DNA from: Bacteroidia bacterium
Lineage (GTDB): Bacteria > Bacteroidota > Bacteroidia > Bacteroidales > Azobacteroidaceae
Direction: 5' to 3'
Length of the DNA: 18,496 nucleotides
Assembly: GCA_026000155.1 (NCBI GenBank)
Contig: BNYG01000037.1
Span: 1 to 18,496, forward strand
Shown: piece after piece, positions 1-7,764 of the stretch
Numbering within the stretch: the stretch's first letter is position 1
How the letters are laid out: every line of letters begins with the position of its first letter
The notes under the pieces: model-generated
The model's database searches: none
What the model was told of the DNA's origin: nothing
What the model saw: only the letters and a program-made list of their open reading frames with translations
Position numbers and translations under genes: made by a program

Positions 1-20
1 TAAATCCGCCTTTCAAAAAC

Positions 21-96
21 ATTAACAATACAAACATAATGAAGAATTATGATAATACGAAACTCTTACGGGAGTTTCTACTCCTGTATTGTTAAT
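21..96. repeat. Structured inverted repeat upstream of mfd
   Basis: A perfect 12-bp inverted repeat (ATTAACAATACA at 21-32, its complement at 85-96) encloses two perfect hairpins: CATAAT/ATTATG (35-40 with 46-51) and GAAACTC/GAGTTTC (59-65 with 72-78). GGAGT (71-75) can alternatively pair with ACTCC (80-84), which would break the second hairpin. It lies upstream of the predicted mfd promoter, so it is probably not in the mfd leader. It may be the 3' end of an upstream transcript or a small dispersed repeat. It lacks tRNA features. The rest of 1-144 shows no gene. Confidence 0.5.
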
Positions 97-144
97 AACT
101 GTTAATTCTTAAATGCGTTTGCCCTGGTCAAGAATTAGGTGATA

Positions 145-175
145 TCTGATTTTTCATAAATAATTACTACTTTTG
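145..175 (+). promoter_or_regulatory. Probable Bacteroidota promoter of mfd
   Basis: TACTTTTG at 168-175 matches the Bacteroidota -7 consensus TAnnTTTG. TCTG at 145-148 is a one-mismatch -33 element at exactly 19 bp spacing. Transcription would start near 181, leaving about 10 nt before the TTG start codon. Confidence 0.5.
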
Positions 176-191
176 TGCAAATTTTATTGCA

Positions 192-3100
192 TTGAAAGAT
201 TCAGTTTTACAGAACCTTTATGCCGGACATCCGGGTATAAAGGCGATTCTTTCATTATTTAAAGAAACCGGAACGGATATTTACCTCAAAGGATTAACCG
301 GTTCCGCGGCAAGTGTGGTTTGCTCTTCGATTTTTACACAATCGAAGGGGAATACTATGCTTTGTATTTTAAATGATTTGGAAGAAGCCGGTTATTTTTA
401 TCACGATTGTTGCCAGATTTTGGGCGAAACCCAAGTGCTTTTTTTTCCGTCGCAGTTCAAACGGAATATCCGCTACGGACAAAAAGATCCTGCCAGTGAA
501 ATCCTCCGAACGGAAGTCCTGAGCCGGTTGAATACGGATTCCCAACCGTGTCTTATCATTTCCTATCCGGAAGCCTTAGCCGAAAAAGTAGTTTCCGGAA
601 ACGAATTGAAAAAGAATACCTTATCCATCAATATCAACGAACGGACAGACAGTTTATTTGTCGAGGAAGTGCTGGATTCGTACGGATTCGACCGGGTAGA
701 TTATGTTTATGAGCCGGGACAATATGCTGTCCGGGGTTCGATTATCGACGTATTTTCTTTTTCCAACGAATATCCCTATCGCATCGATTTTTTCGGGGAT
801 GAAGTGGAAAGCATCCGCAGTTTCGACGTGGAAACGCAATTATCAAAGGAAAAACTGGAAACGATTTCGATTATTTCGGCGCAATCCGGAAACGAAGACA
901 CGACTTTATTTTCCTATTTACCGGACACCACCCGCCTGGTTTTCCGGAATGAAGAATGGGTCTATGACAAATTCCAATCTTTATGGAATGAAGAACCGAT
1001 ACTGACTAATGAAGAAACATTTTCATCCATCGAACAAATTCGATTGTTATTGACGCCGGAAGAAACCATCAAGGAATTGACAGCGAAATACACGAAAATA
1101 CATCTATCCCCATACGTAGAGACAGGGCATGCCCTGTCTCTACAACAACAACGGCGAGGCGAAATAACATTTTCGACCGAACCGCAACTATCTTTTCACA
1201 AAAATTTTGATTTGGTAGCGTCTTCCTTCAAAGAAAAATTGGAAGAAGGCTACACGCTGTATGTTTTAAGCAACAACGAAAAACAAATCAAACGCATCGA
1301 ATCCATTTTTGAAGATAGAGGCGATAATATCCACTTTATACCTGTCCTGCAAACGATTCACGAAGGATTTATTGATAAAACCCTGCGCATTTGCCTGTTT
1401 ACCGACCATCAATTGTTCGACCGTTTTCATAAATACAACTTAAAATCGGAGAAAGCGCGTTCGGGGAAAATTGCCTTGTCCCTCAAGGAATTGCAACAAT
1501 TTCAATTGGGCGATTATCTGGTGCATATCGACCATGGCGTCGGAAAATTCGGCGGACTGATCCGGACGGAAATCAATGGAAAAATGCAGGAAGTCATCAA
1601 AATGACTTTTCTGAACGACGATATTATTTTTGTCAGCATCCATAATCTGCATAAAATTTCCAAATACAAAGGCAAGGATAACGAGCCGCCCCGGTTGAAT
1701 AAATTGGGTTCGGGCGCTTGGGATAACCTGAAAAGTAAAACCAAAAAGAAGGTCAAGGATATCGCTAAAGACTTGATTTTGCTTTATTCCAAACGGAGGG
1801 AAGAAAAAGGTTTTGCGTTTTCGCCTGATACCTATTTGCAAAAAGAATTGGAAGCTTCATTTGTCTATGAAGATACGCCCGACCAGCTCAAAGCGACCAA
1901 CGACATCAAGCAAGACATGGAAAATTCCCGTCCGATGGACCGTCTGGTGTGCGGTGATGTGGGTTTTGGAAAAACCGAAGTGGCTATCCGGGCGGCATTT
2001 AAAGCGGTAGTGGACGGCAAACAGGTGGCGGTGCTGGTGCCGACTACGCTTTTGGCCTATCAACATTACAACACATTCAGGGAACGTCTATCCGATTTAC
2101 CGGTCACGGTCGATTATATTTCAAGGGCAAGAACGCCCAAGGAAACCAAAGAAATGCTTCAAAAACTGAAAGAAGGAAAAATAGATATTCTGGTCGGAAC
2201 GCATCGCTTGATTAGTAAAGATATTCAATTCAAGGATTTAGGTCTGTTGATTGTGGATGAAGAACAAAAATTCGGCGTGGGCGTGAAAGAAAAATTGAAG
2301 CAACTGAAAGTCAATGTAGATACGCTGACTTTGACCGCAACACCTATTCCCCGGACTTTGCAATTCAGTCTGATGGGAGCGCGCGATTTATCCAATATCT
2401 CCACTCCCCCACCCAACCGTTATCCGATTCAAACCGAAGTACATCGTTTCAGCGGCGATATTATCCGGGAAGCCATTAATTTTGAGATGAGTCGCAACGG
2501 ACAGGTTTTCTTTATCAACAACCGCATTTCCAACCTGCCGGAGTTGGCGAATTTAGTCAAAAAAGAAGTTCCGGATGCGCGGGTGGCGATTGGTCACGGA
2601 CAAATGGAACCGAATCATTTGGAACAGGTTATTACGGATTTCGCCAATTACGAATACGATGTCCTGATTGCCACCGCAATTATTGAAAACGGCATTGATA
2701 TTCCGAATGCGAATACCATCATTGTCAATAGCGCCCAAAATTTCGGATTGAGCGATTTGCATCAATTACGCGGTCGTGTGGGTCGCAGCAACCGCAAAGC
2801 TTTCTGTTATCTGCTCTCCCCTCCCCTTTCCGACCTGACACCCGAAGCCCGGAGGCGATTGCAAGCCATCGAAAATTTCGCGGAATTGGGAAGCGGCATT
2901 CACATTGCCATGCAGGATTTGGATATTCGTGGAGCCGGCAATATGCTGGGCGCCGAACAAAGCGGATTCATCGCCGATTTGGGATACGAAACCTACCAGA
3001 AAATATTGTCCGAAGCCGTTCAGGAATTGAAAAACGAAGAATTCACCGATTTATACAAAGATGAAAATCAAGTGGATACCGGTGAAAATTACGTGACGGA

Positions 3101-3551
3101 AACCAATGTCGAAAGTGACTTGGAAATCCTGTTCCCGGCAAAATACATCCCCAACGATTCGGAACGGATTTTGCTCTACCGCGAATTGGATGCAATGGAA
3201 GACGAAGCGGAGATTGAACAATTCCGCACCAAACTACAAGACCGGTTCGGCAAAATTCCACAAGAGGGAGAAGAATTGATAAAAATTGTCCGCCTCCGGA
3301 GAATGGCGAAAAAATTAGGTATCGAAAAGATTATCCTCAAAAACGGTAAAATGACGCTTTATCTGATTACGAATTCCGATTCGCCTTATTATCAGAGCGA
3401 AGCCTTCGATAAATTATTGGAATTTGTGAAGAACAACTACCGGATTTGTCAGATTACGGAGAAAAACAACAGGCGGTATTTGAGTGTGGAGAAGATTGAT
3501 ACGGTGGAAAAGGCAGTGAAGGTATTAGAAGAAATCAGCGGAAACGATTAA
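192..3551 (+). CDS. mfd: Transcription-repair coupling factor Mfd
   Basis: Mfd is a DNA translocase that removes RNA polymerase stalled at lesions and recruits UvrA. The 1119 residues span the full family length: UvrB-like N-terminal modules (about 1-430), the RNA-polymerase-interacting domain (about 435-500), a RecG-like helicase core with Walker A GDVGFGKT at 588-595 and DEEQ at 689-692, and the C-terminal TRCF domain (about 960-1090). The start is TTG at 192: no in-frame ATG lies between the upstream stop at 147 and this point, and the promoter sits just before it. The conserved blocks GRVGRS and DLDIRGAGN are intact. One oddity is a perfect 28-bp palindrome at 1116-1143, encoding residues 309-317 in the variable stretch before the polymerase-binding domain. 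The gene appears to be transcribed alone. Confidence 0.97.
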   Translation: MKDSVLQNLYAGHPGIKAILSLFKETGTDIYLKGLTGSAASVVCSSIFTQSKGNTMLCILNDLEEAGYFYHDCCQILGETQVLFFPSQFKRNIRYGQKDPASEILRTEVLSRLNTDSQPCLIISYPEALAEKVVSGNELKKNTLSININERTDSLFVEEVLDSYGFDRVDYVYEPGQYAVRGSIIDVFSFSNEYPYRIDFFGDEVESIRSFDVETQLSKEKLETISIISAQSGNEDTTLFSYLPDTTRLVFRNEEWVYDKFQSLWNEEPILTNEETFSSIEQIRLLLTPEETIKELTAKYTKIHLSPYVETGHALSLQQQRRGEITFSTEPQLSFHKNFDLVASSFKEKLEEGYTLYVLSNNEKQIKRIESIFEDRGDNIHFIPVLQTIHEGFIDKTLRICLFTDHQLFDRFHKYNLKSEKARSGKIALSLKELQQFQLGDYLVHIDHGVGKFGGLIRTEINGKMQEVIKMTFLNDDIIFVSIHNLHKISKYKGKDNEPPRLNKLGSGAWDNLKSKTKKKVKDIAKDLILLYSKRREEKGFAFSPDTYLQKELEASFVYEDTPDQLKATNDIKQDMENSRPMDRLVCGDVGFGKTEVAIRAAFKAVVDGKQVAVLVPTTLLAYQHYNTFRERLSDLPVTVDYISRARTPKETKEMLQKLKEGKIDILVGTHRLISKDIQFKDLGLLIVDEEQKFGVGVKEKLKQLKVNVDTLTLTATPIPRTLQFSLMGARDLSNISTPPPNRYPIQTEVHRFSGDIIREAINFEMSRNGQVFFINNRISNLPELANLVKKEVPDARVAIGHGQMEPNHLEQVITDFANYEYDVLIATAIIENGIDIPNANTIIVNSAQNFGLSDLHQLRGRVGRSNRKAFCYLLSPPLSDLTPEARRRLQAIENFAELGSGIHIAMQDLDIRGAGNMLGAEQSGFIADLGYETYQKILSEAVQELKNEEFTDLYKDENQVDTGENYVTETNVESDLEILFPAKYIPNDSERILLYRELDAMEDEAEIEQFRTKLQDRFGKIPQEGEELIKIVRLRRMAKKLGIEKIILKNGKMTLYLITNSDSPYYQSEAFDKLLEFVKNNYRICQITEKNNRRYLSVEKIDTVEKAVKVLEEISGND
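1116..1143. repeat. Perfect 28-bp palindrome inside mfd
   Basis: Two 14-bp arms, GTAGAGACAGGGCA and TGCCCTGTCTCTAC, abut with no spacer. In the mfd frame they read VETGHALSL (residues 309-317) and are followed by a low-complexity QQQRR. The sequence looks like a dispersed palindromic repeat rather than ordinary Mfd coding sequence, and it lies where Mfd proteins vary in length. That it is an insertion is inferred from its perfect symmetry and location. Confidence 0.75.
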
Positions 3552-3552
3552 A

Positions 3553-3920
3553 TAATAATTTAGCTTCTTGCTTCTGTCATTGCGGGCTTGACCCGCAATC
3601 CCATGATAACCGTTAAACACTTCTGATGTAAAGTATTGAATAACAGTGATTAACGACTATCAGTAGATGTTTCGACTGCGCTCAACATGACGCTGGCACT
3701 TGGGGGACAAACAAGAGAGGGGAAAAGGATTGGAAGGCTTCGCCTTCCAATCCTTTCCCCCTCTCTCACAATAAAATACACGCCGTCATGTCGACCGTAG
3801 GGAGACATCTGCTGATAACCGTTAATCTGCTATTTTCGTAATTTATAAAAAGGGTGTTTAACGTTTTTCAGGGGATTGCGGGTCAAGCCCGCAATGACAG
3901 GAGAGGAAGTTAAATTATTA
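3553..3920. repeat. 368-bp imperfect palindrome (MITE-like) between mfd and the next gene
   Basis: Nearly the whole gap is one inverted repeat centred near 3737. Outer flanks TAATAATTTA pair (3553-3562 with 3911-3920). Next is a perfect 29-bp pair (3574-3602 with 3872-3900) containing GCGGGCTTGACCCGC. Then comes a weaker stretch sharing CGTTAAACAC, an approximately 45-bp pair (3648-3692 with 3784-3827) beginning GTCATG on one strand, and a central hairpin. Each outer arm is also a small hairpin in itself. TGATAACCGTTAA occurs twice directly (3604-3616, 3813-3825). No transposase or other gene is present. It may end mfd transcription. Confidence 0.85.
3714..3766. repeat. Central 25-bp stem hairpin of the palindrome
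   Basis: Arms 3714-3738 and 3742-3766 pair over 25 bp with a single A/C mismatch (3723/3757) and a 3-nt loop (TTC). The inner part is GGATTGGAAGGC/GCCTTCCAATCC. No U-tract follows, so it is not a typical intrinsic terminator, though a transcript leaving mfd would fold very stably here. Confidence 0.85.
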
Positions 3921-3962
3921 TTTATATTGTACAATATATAAATAAAAATAAATCATAATGAT

Positions 3963-3970
3963 TAATTTTG
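3963..3970 (+). promoter_or_regulatory. Probable -7 element for the small secreted protein
   Basis: TAATTTTG matches TAnnTTTG. No good -33 element is seen at 19-20 bp spacing. It lies 24 nt before the ATG at 3994, which favours that start over the in-frame ATG at 3958. It may also serve folC and the transporter downstream. Confidence 0.4.
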
Positions 3971-3993
3971 CGTGGAAGTTTAAAGACAATTTT

Positions 3994-4587
3994 ATGAAAA
4001 ATGCTTTATTAAAAACATTGATATTAATTCTATTTATATCTTGTTCCGAGTATGTCTTCAGTTTTAGTGTTGTAAGAAGAGGACTTGAATATCTTCCGGT
4101 AGATTCAATTCAAAAGGAAGATTCTGTCAATTACAGGCGATTTAAACATTACATTAAAACACAATTGACTGCTGGATATTCTTACTTGCCCAAAATGGAG
4201 GATATTCCAAGTAGAACGAATCATGCCTTTGAAATTGGACTTGCCCGGTCAAATGTAATGAGCGCAATGGAATTTGCAAGTACGTGCTATTATTTAAGTA
4301 ATGAATTTTTATTTAATAACAATCAATTTTCTATTGGACCCAAAATAGGTGCAAACTTTTTTATTTGGGCATTTGGCTTAGGTACAGAATTTGTTTACTA
4401 CACGAATTTTCATGAAAATACACTTCATTGGATAGTCTATATGGGAATGGGATTAGGAGCAGGTAATGTACGGTTGGGAGTTCATATTCCTTTTTATAAC
4501 AAGCATTTTCAAGATACAGGCAGAGTTTCTCTTAGTCTAACATTTCCCGTTTGCACTTTATCTAAAAGAAACATTAATCCAAAATAA
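3994..4587 (+). CDS. Secreted or outer-membrane protein of unknown function
   Basis: I do not recognise a family. The 197 residues begin with MKNALLKTLILILFISC, a clear export signal. The Cys could be a lipobox (FISC, with an unusual Phe at -3), or signal peptidase I could cut after the following VFSFS. The rest has alternating hydrophobic and aromatic stretches with glycines (FSIGPKIGANFFIWAFGLG, then a segment from YMGMGLGAG onward), as in small outer-membrane beta-barrels. The in-frame ATG at 3958 is rejected because a promoter element lies downstream of it. The gene is visibly more AT-rich than mfd or folC and directly follows the large palindrome, so it may be a recent arrival. It ends 4 nt before folC and is probably co-transcribed with it. 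Confidence 0.7.
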   Translation: MKNALLKTLILILFISCSEYVFSFSVVRRGLEYLPVDSIQKEDSVNYRRFKHYIKTQLTAGYSYLPKMEDIPSRTNHAFEIGLARSNVMSAMEFASTCYYLSNEFLFNNNQFSIGPKIGANFFIWAFGLGTEFVYYTNFHENTLHWIVYMGMGLGAGNVRLGVHIPFYNKHFQDTGRVSLSLTFPVCTLSKRNINPK

Positions 4588-4591
4588 AGCA

Positions 4592-5890
4592 ATGACTTAC
4601 AACGAAACAATTGAATATCTCTACAATTTCGCCCCGATGTTCCAGAAAATCGGGAGCAGCGCCTACAAGGAAGGCATGGAAAACACGTTCCTCATTGATG
4701 CACATTTGAATCATCCGCACAGGAAGTATAAAACTATTCACGTGGGTGGAACGAACGGAAAAGGTTCTACCTCGCATTTGCTGGCTTCTGTTTTGCAGGA
4801 AGCCGGTTATAAAGTAGGGCTGTACACTTCCCCGCATTTATTGGATTTTCGCGAACGAATAAAAATGAATGGCGAACCGGTGAGCGAAGCTTTTGTCATT
4901 GATTTTGTGGCAAAACATCAACTGTTTTTTGAATCCATTCATCCGTCTTTTTTTGAACTGACTACCGGAATGGCTTTTGCTTATTTTGCCGAACAAGCAG
5001 TGGATGTAGCAGTCGTAGAAGTGGGCTTAGGCGGTCGCTTGGATTGTACCAATGTGATTACGCCGGTGCTAAGCATTATCACCAATATCAGCTTCGACCA
5101 CACCAATCTATTGGGCAATACTTTGACGGCTATTGCAGGGGAGAAAGCGGGGATTATCAAGGAGGGAGTGCCGGTGGTTATTGGGGAGGCAGAGGGAGAG
5201 GTTGAAGCTTTTTTTAAGGAGCTTAAGCCACTTAAGAATCTTAAGTACCTTAAGGTTTTTGCCCAAGAAGAAAATCCAATCCTCTCTTCTAAACTCCTAC
5301 CCTCCGGCTACTGGGAACTGGAAACCGATGAATACCCTGAACTAATCGATGAATTGGGCGGCTACGCCCAGGAAAAAAACGCTGCCACTGTTTTATGCGC
5401 CATCAAAATCTTGAAAAACGGCATTTTTACCATTCCTCCCAAAGCCGTATATAAAGGATTTCGCTATGTGATCGAAAATACCGGTTTGATGGGGCGCTGG
5501 CAAATTCTTCAGTATAATCCGAAAATCGTTTTAGATACCGGGCACAACGTCGGTGGCATTCAATACATTGTGCAACAATTGAAAGCCGAACGCTACGAAA
5601 AACTCCACGTCATTTTCGGAATGGTGAACGACAAAGACATCAGCGCCGTACTTCAATTATTACCCAAAGATGCAGTTTATTATTTTACCCAGGCCTCTAT
5701 TCCAAGAGCCTTGAATGCCAATGTTTTGGCGGAACAGGCCGGAACATACGGATTAAAAGGAGAAAAATTTTCGACGGTGGAGGAAGCTTTTTTGTCCGCA
5801 AAGCAAAATGCTACGAAAAAAGATTCTATCTTTGTCGGCGGAAGCACATTTGTGGTGGCGGACGTGCTAAATTCAGTAAAAAATAAATAA
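4592..5890 (+). CDS. folC: Dihydrofolate synthase / folylpolyglutamate synthase
   Basis: FolC uses ATP to add glutamate to dihydropteroate and then to folates in the cytoplasm. At 432 residues it has normal length. The P-loop TNGKGST is at 54-60, followed by LYTSPHL and RERI (folate loop), VVEVGLGGRLDCTN and the SFDHT motif. The C-terminal ligase domain carries LDTGHNVGG (usually DGAHN) and a Gly-rich end, FVGGSTFVVADVL. The ATG lies 4 nt after the upstream gene and the transporter follows 10 nt downstream. An in-frame 5 x 9-bp tandem encodes FKELKPLKNLKYLKV at residues 208-222, in a surface-variable stretch between GEAEGEVEAF and the FAQEENP segment. Catalytic motifs are untouched, so it is probably functional. 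Confidence 0.95.
   Translation: MTYNETIEYLYNFAPMFQKIGSSAYKEGMENTFLIDAHLNHPHRKYKTIHVGGTNGKGSTSHLLASVLQEAGYKVGLYTSPHLLDFRERIKMNGEPVSEAFVIDFVAKHQLFFESIHPSFFELTTGMAFAYFAEQAVDVAVVEVGLGGRLDCTNVITPVLSIITNISFDHTNLLGNTLTAIAGEKAGIIKEGVPVVIGEAEGEVEAFFKELKPLKNLKYLKVFAQEENPILSSKLLPSGYWELETDEYPELIDELGGYAQEKNAATVLCAIKILKNGIFTIPPKAVYKGFRYVIENTGLMGRWQILQYNPKIVLDTGHNVGGIQYIVQQLKAERYEKLHVIFGMVNDKDISAVLQLLPKDAVYYFTQASIPRALNANVLAEQAGTYGLKGEKFSTVEEAFLSAKQNATKKDSIFVGGSTFVVADVLNSVKNK
5213..5257 (+). repeat. 5 x 9-bp CTTAAG tandem inside folC
   Basis: CTTAAG occurs at 5222, 5231, 5240 and 5249, exactly every 9 bp, preceded by a degenerate TTTAAG at 5213. The three spacer bases after each differ (GAG, CCA, AAT, TAC, GTT). 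Since 9 is a multiple of 3 the array stays in frame and reads FKE LKP LKN LKY LKV. CTTAAG is itself palindromic, so the array is nearly self-complementary in its invariant positions. Confidence 0.9.
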
Positions 5891-5900
5891 TACTTACAAA

Positions 5901-7301
5901 ATGATTTCTTCAAAAACCACGTTACGAGATAAGAAAGGATTTCGTTGGACTATCTTGGCATTGGTGTCTTTGACCATGTTATGCGCCTATTACCTGACGG
6001 ATGCTTTGGCTCCATTGGAAACACGCTTAGAAATTGCATTGGATTGGAGCGCTACCGATTATGGTTGGTACACAGGAGCTTACGGTTGGTTTAATGTTTT
6101 CCTGCTCATGCTTATTTTCGGAGGCATGATATTGGACAAAATGGGTGTCCGGTTTACAGGAGTTTTAGCCATTGGCATCATGTTGGTGGGCGCCGGAATC
6201 AAATATTATGCCATATCCGGTCACGTAGGTTCTGAAGTAAGCACTATAGGCATTGGTTCGTGGACAATTATTTCCGCCAAAAAATCAGCATTGATAGCCG
6301 GTTTGGGATTTGCCATCTTCGGCGTAGGTGCGGAAATGTTCGGAATCACAGCCAATAAAGCGGTTATCCGCTGGTTCAAAGGCAAAGAATTGGCATTGGC
6401 TATCGGACTCAATACTTCTGTCGGTCGTATCGGAACGGCATTAGCCATGTTTACACCTATTCCCTTGGTGAATTGGACGAAAGATTTATCGGCACCGGTG
6501 ATTGTATCTATCTTTCTGCTCTGCCTCGGATTGATTACTTTCATCTGTTTTTCCGTATTCGACCGGAAATTAGACAAGGAAGAAGCCGAAAATCAAGTAC
6601 CTAAAGAAGAAGAATTCAAATTCAGTGATATTAAAGAAATAGCTAAAATAAAAGCATTCTGGTTGATTACCATTCTCTGTGTTTTATTTTATTCGGCTGT
6701 TTTCCCTTTTATCAAATACGCTACGCAATTGATTGTGCAAAAATTCGGCGTTTCCGATGATTTTGCCGGTTATATTCCGGCCTTATTGCCTTTGGGTGCC
6801 TTAATTTTAACACCTGTCTTTGGAAATTTGTACGATAAAAAAGGGAAAGGAGCGACTATCATGATTATCGGTTCGGTGATTTTGTTGGGCGTACACCTGC
6901 TTTTCTCTATTCCATCCTTGAACAGTTTATATGTGGCTATCGGATTGGTTTTGATTCTGGGAGTCGGTTTTTCATTGGTGCCGTCCGCCATGTGGCCTTC
7001 CGTTGCCAAAATAATACCGGAACAACGAGTGGGTACTGCCTATTCAATGGTTTTCTGGGTTCAAAATTGGGGATTGATGCTGGTTCCAATGCTTATCGGT
7101 TATGTGTTGGACAAATATTGCATTACCGGAACTGCCGTTAAATTAATCGACGGTGTGGAAAAAGAAGTGACTTTGTATAATTATACAATTCCGATGCTTA
7201 TCTTCGCCTGTTTCGGGGCGTTAGCCATCTTATTCGCTTTTTGGTTAAAACACGAAGATGCGAAAAAAGGTTACGGTTTGGAAAAACCGAATATCATTTG
7301 A
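5901..7301 (+). CDS. MFS transporter, MFSD1-like
   Basis: A 466-residue inner-membrane protein with about twelve hydrophobic segments and a charged central cytoplasmic loop (DRKLDKEEAENQVPKEEEFKF). The cytoplasmic loop motif between helices 2 and 3 is present as GGMILDKMGVR. The segment PSAMWPSVAKIIPEQRVGTA with the following FWVQNWGL resembles the equivalent region of MFSD1-type carriers; in animals MFSD1 exports dipeptides from lysosomes, but the bacterial substrate is not known. That assignment is from memory of the motif. The ATG is 10 nt after folC, so the two are likely co-transcribed. The 3' end overlaps gldH, on the opposite strand, by 8 bp. Confidence 0.85.
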   Translation: MISSKTTLRDKKGFRWTILALVSLTMLCAYYLTDALAPLETRLEIALDWSATDYGWYTGAYGWFNVFLLMLIFGGMILDKMGVRFTGVLAIGIMLVGAGIKYYAISGHVGSEVSTIGIGSWTIISAKKSALIAGLGFAIFGVGAEMFGITANKAVIRWFKGKELALAIGLNTSVGRIGTALAMFTPIPLVNWTKDLSAPVIVSIFLLCLGLITFICFSVFDRKLDKEEAENQVPKEEEFKFSDIKEIAKIKAFWLITILCVLFYSAVFPFIKYATQLIVQKFGVSDDFAGYIPALLPLGALILTPVFGNLYDKKGKGATIMIIGSVILLGVHLLFSIPSLNSLYVAIGLVLILGVGFSLVPSAMWPSVAKIIPEQRVGTAYSMVFWVQNWGLMLVPMLIGYVLDKYCITGTAVKLIDGVEKEVTLYNYTIPMLIFACFGALAILFAFWLKHEDAKKGYGLEKPNII

Positions 7302-7764
7302 CACCGGATACCGTCAATCCGATATCCGAAATACCTTTCAATATATTTTCCCGCATACCTTGGCGGATGGTATAAACATATATTCCGGTATCGGGATATT
7401 GCACATTGACCTGATATGGAAAAGAATAGGCATACAAGCTCATGCCGGTTCCATACCATTTGCCGTAGATGTCGGCCAGGTCGGTGGTCAGCGTATCCGA
7501 GCGCATACTTCCAGAGGGTGTTTTGTAATCGATAAACAACCAGATATTGCGAAACGGATAGTTATTGTTATTCCGCAATTCCAACAGGACATTGTACGGC
7601 GTAGAAATATCGTGTACCGGCACTTCAAACCGGATGGCTTCCTGTTTATCCCATTCGGCATTGGGAAAAGACCGGAATTCGGAAAAAGTCTCTTCCTCCG
7701 AACAGGCGGCCAACAGGAATAACAATCCGAAGATAAATATTGTGAGTTTATTATTCACTCTCAT
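7294..7764 (-). CDS. gldH: GldH-family lipoprotein
   Basis: A 156-residue lipoprotein. The signal peptide ends in the lipobox LAAC with the lipid-modified Cys at residue 21. The FPNAEW, NNYPFRNIWLFIDY, DTLTTDLADIYGKWYGTG and YVYTIRQGMRENILKGISDIGL segments are typical of GldH. GldH is needed for gliding in Flavobacterium johnsoniae, but the family is also kept in non-gliding Bacteroidales, where its role is less clear, so gliding should not be assumed. It starts inside the end of ricT (14-nt overlap, different frame), consistent with translational coupling. It is the last gene of the metF-holB-ricT-gldH block. Confidence 0.9.
   Translation of the reverse strand: MRVNNKLTIFIFGLLFLLAACSEEETFSEFRSFPNAEWDKQEAIRFEVPVHDISTPYNVLLELRNNNNYPFRNIWLFIDYKTPSGSMRSDTLTTDLADIYGKWYGTGMSLYAYSFPYQVNVQYPDTGIYVYTIRQGMRENILKGISDIGLTVSGVK

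Noticed and set aside
21..96. tRNA-like gene, suggested by the 76-nt length
   Set aside because: There is no acceptor/T-arm pattern, no TTC-type T-loop and no plausible anticodon stem; the closing stem is 12 bp.
1440..1841. 133-codon minus-strand ORF within mfd
   Set aside because: It is a shadow of mfd: the + strand is a conserved Mfd domain and the minus reading has no recognisable motif or promoter.
3574..3900. Simple intrinsic terminator pair for mfd
   Set aside because: The hairpins lack adjacent U-tracts and belong to a much larger symmetric element; any termination role would be secondary.
5213..5257. CRISPR-like array
   Set aside because: Units are 9 bp with 3-bp variable parts, in frame within folC; there are no 20-40 bp repeats or spacers anywhere in the window.
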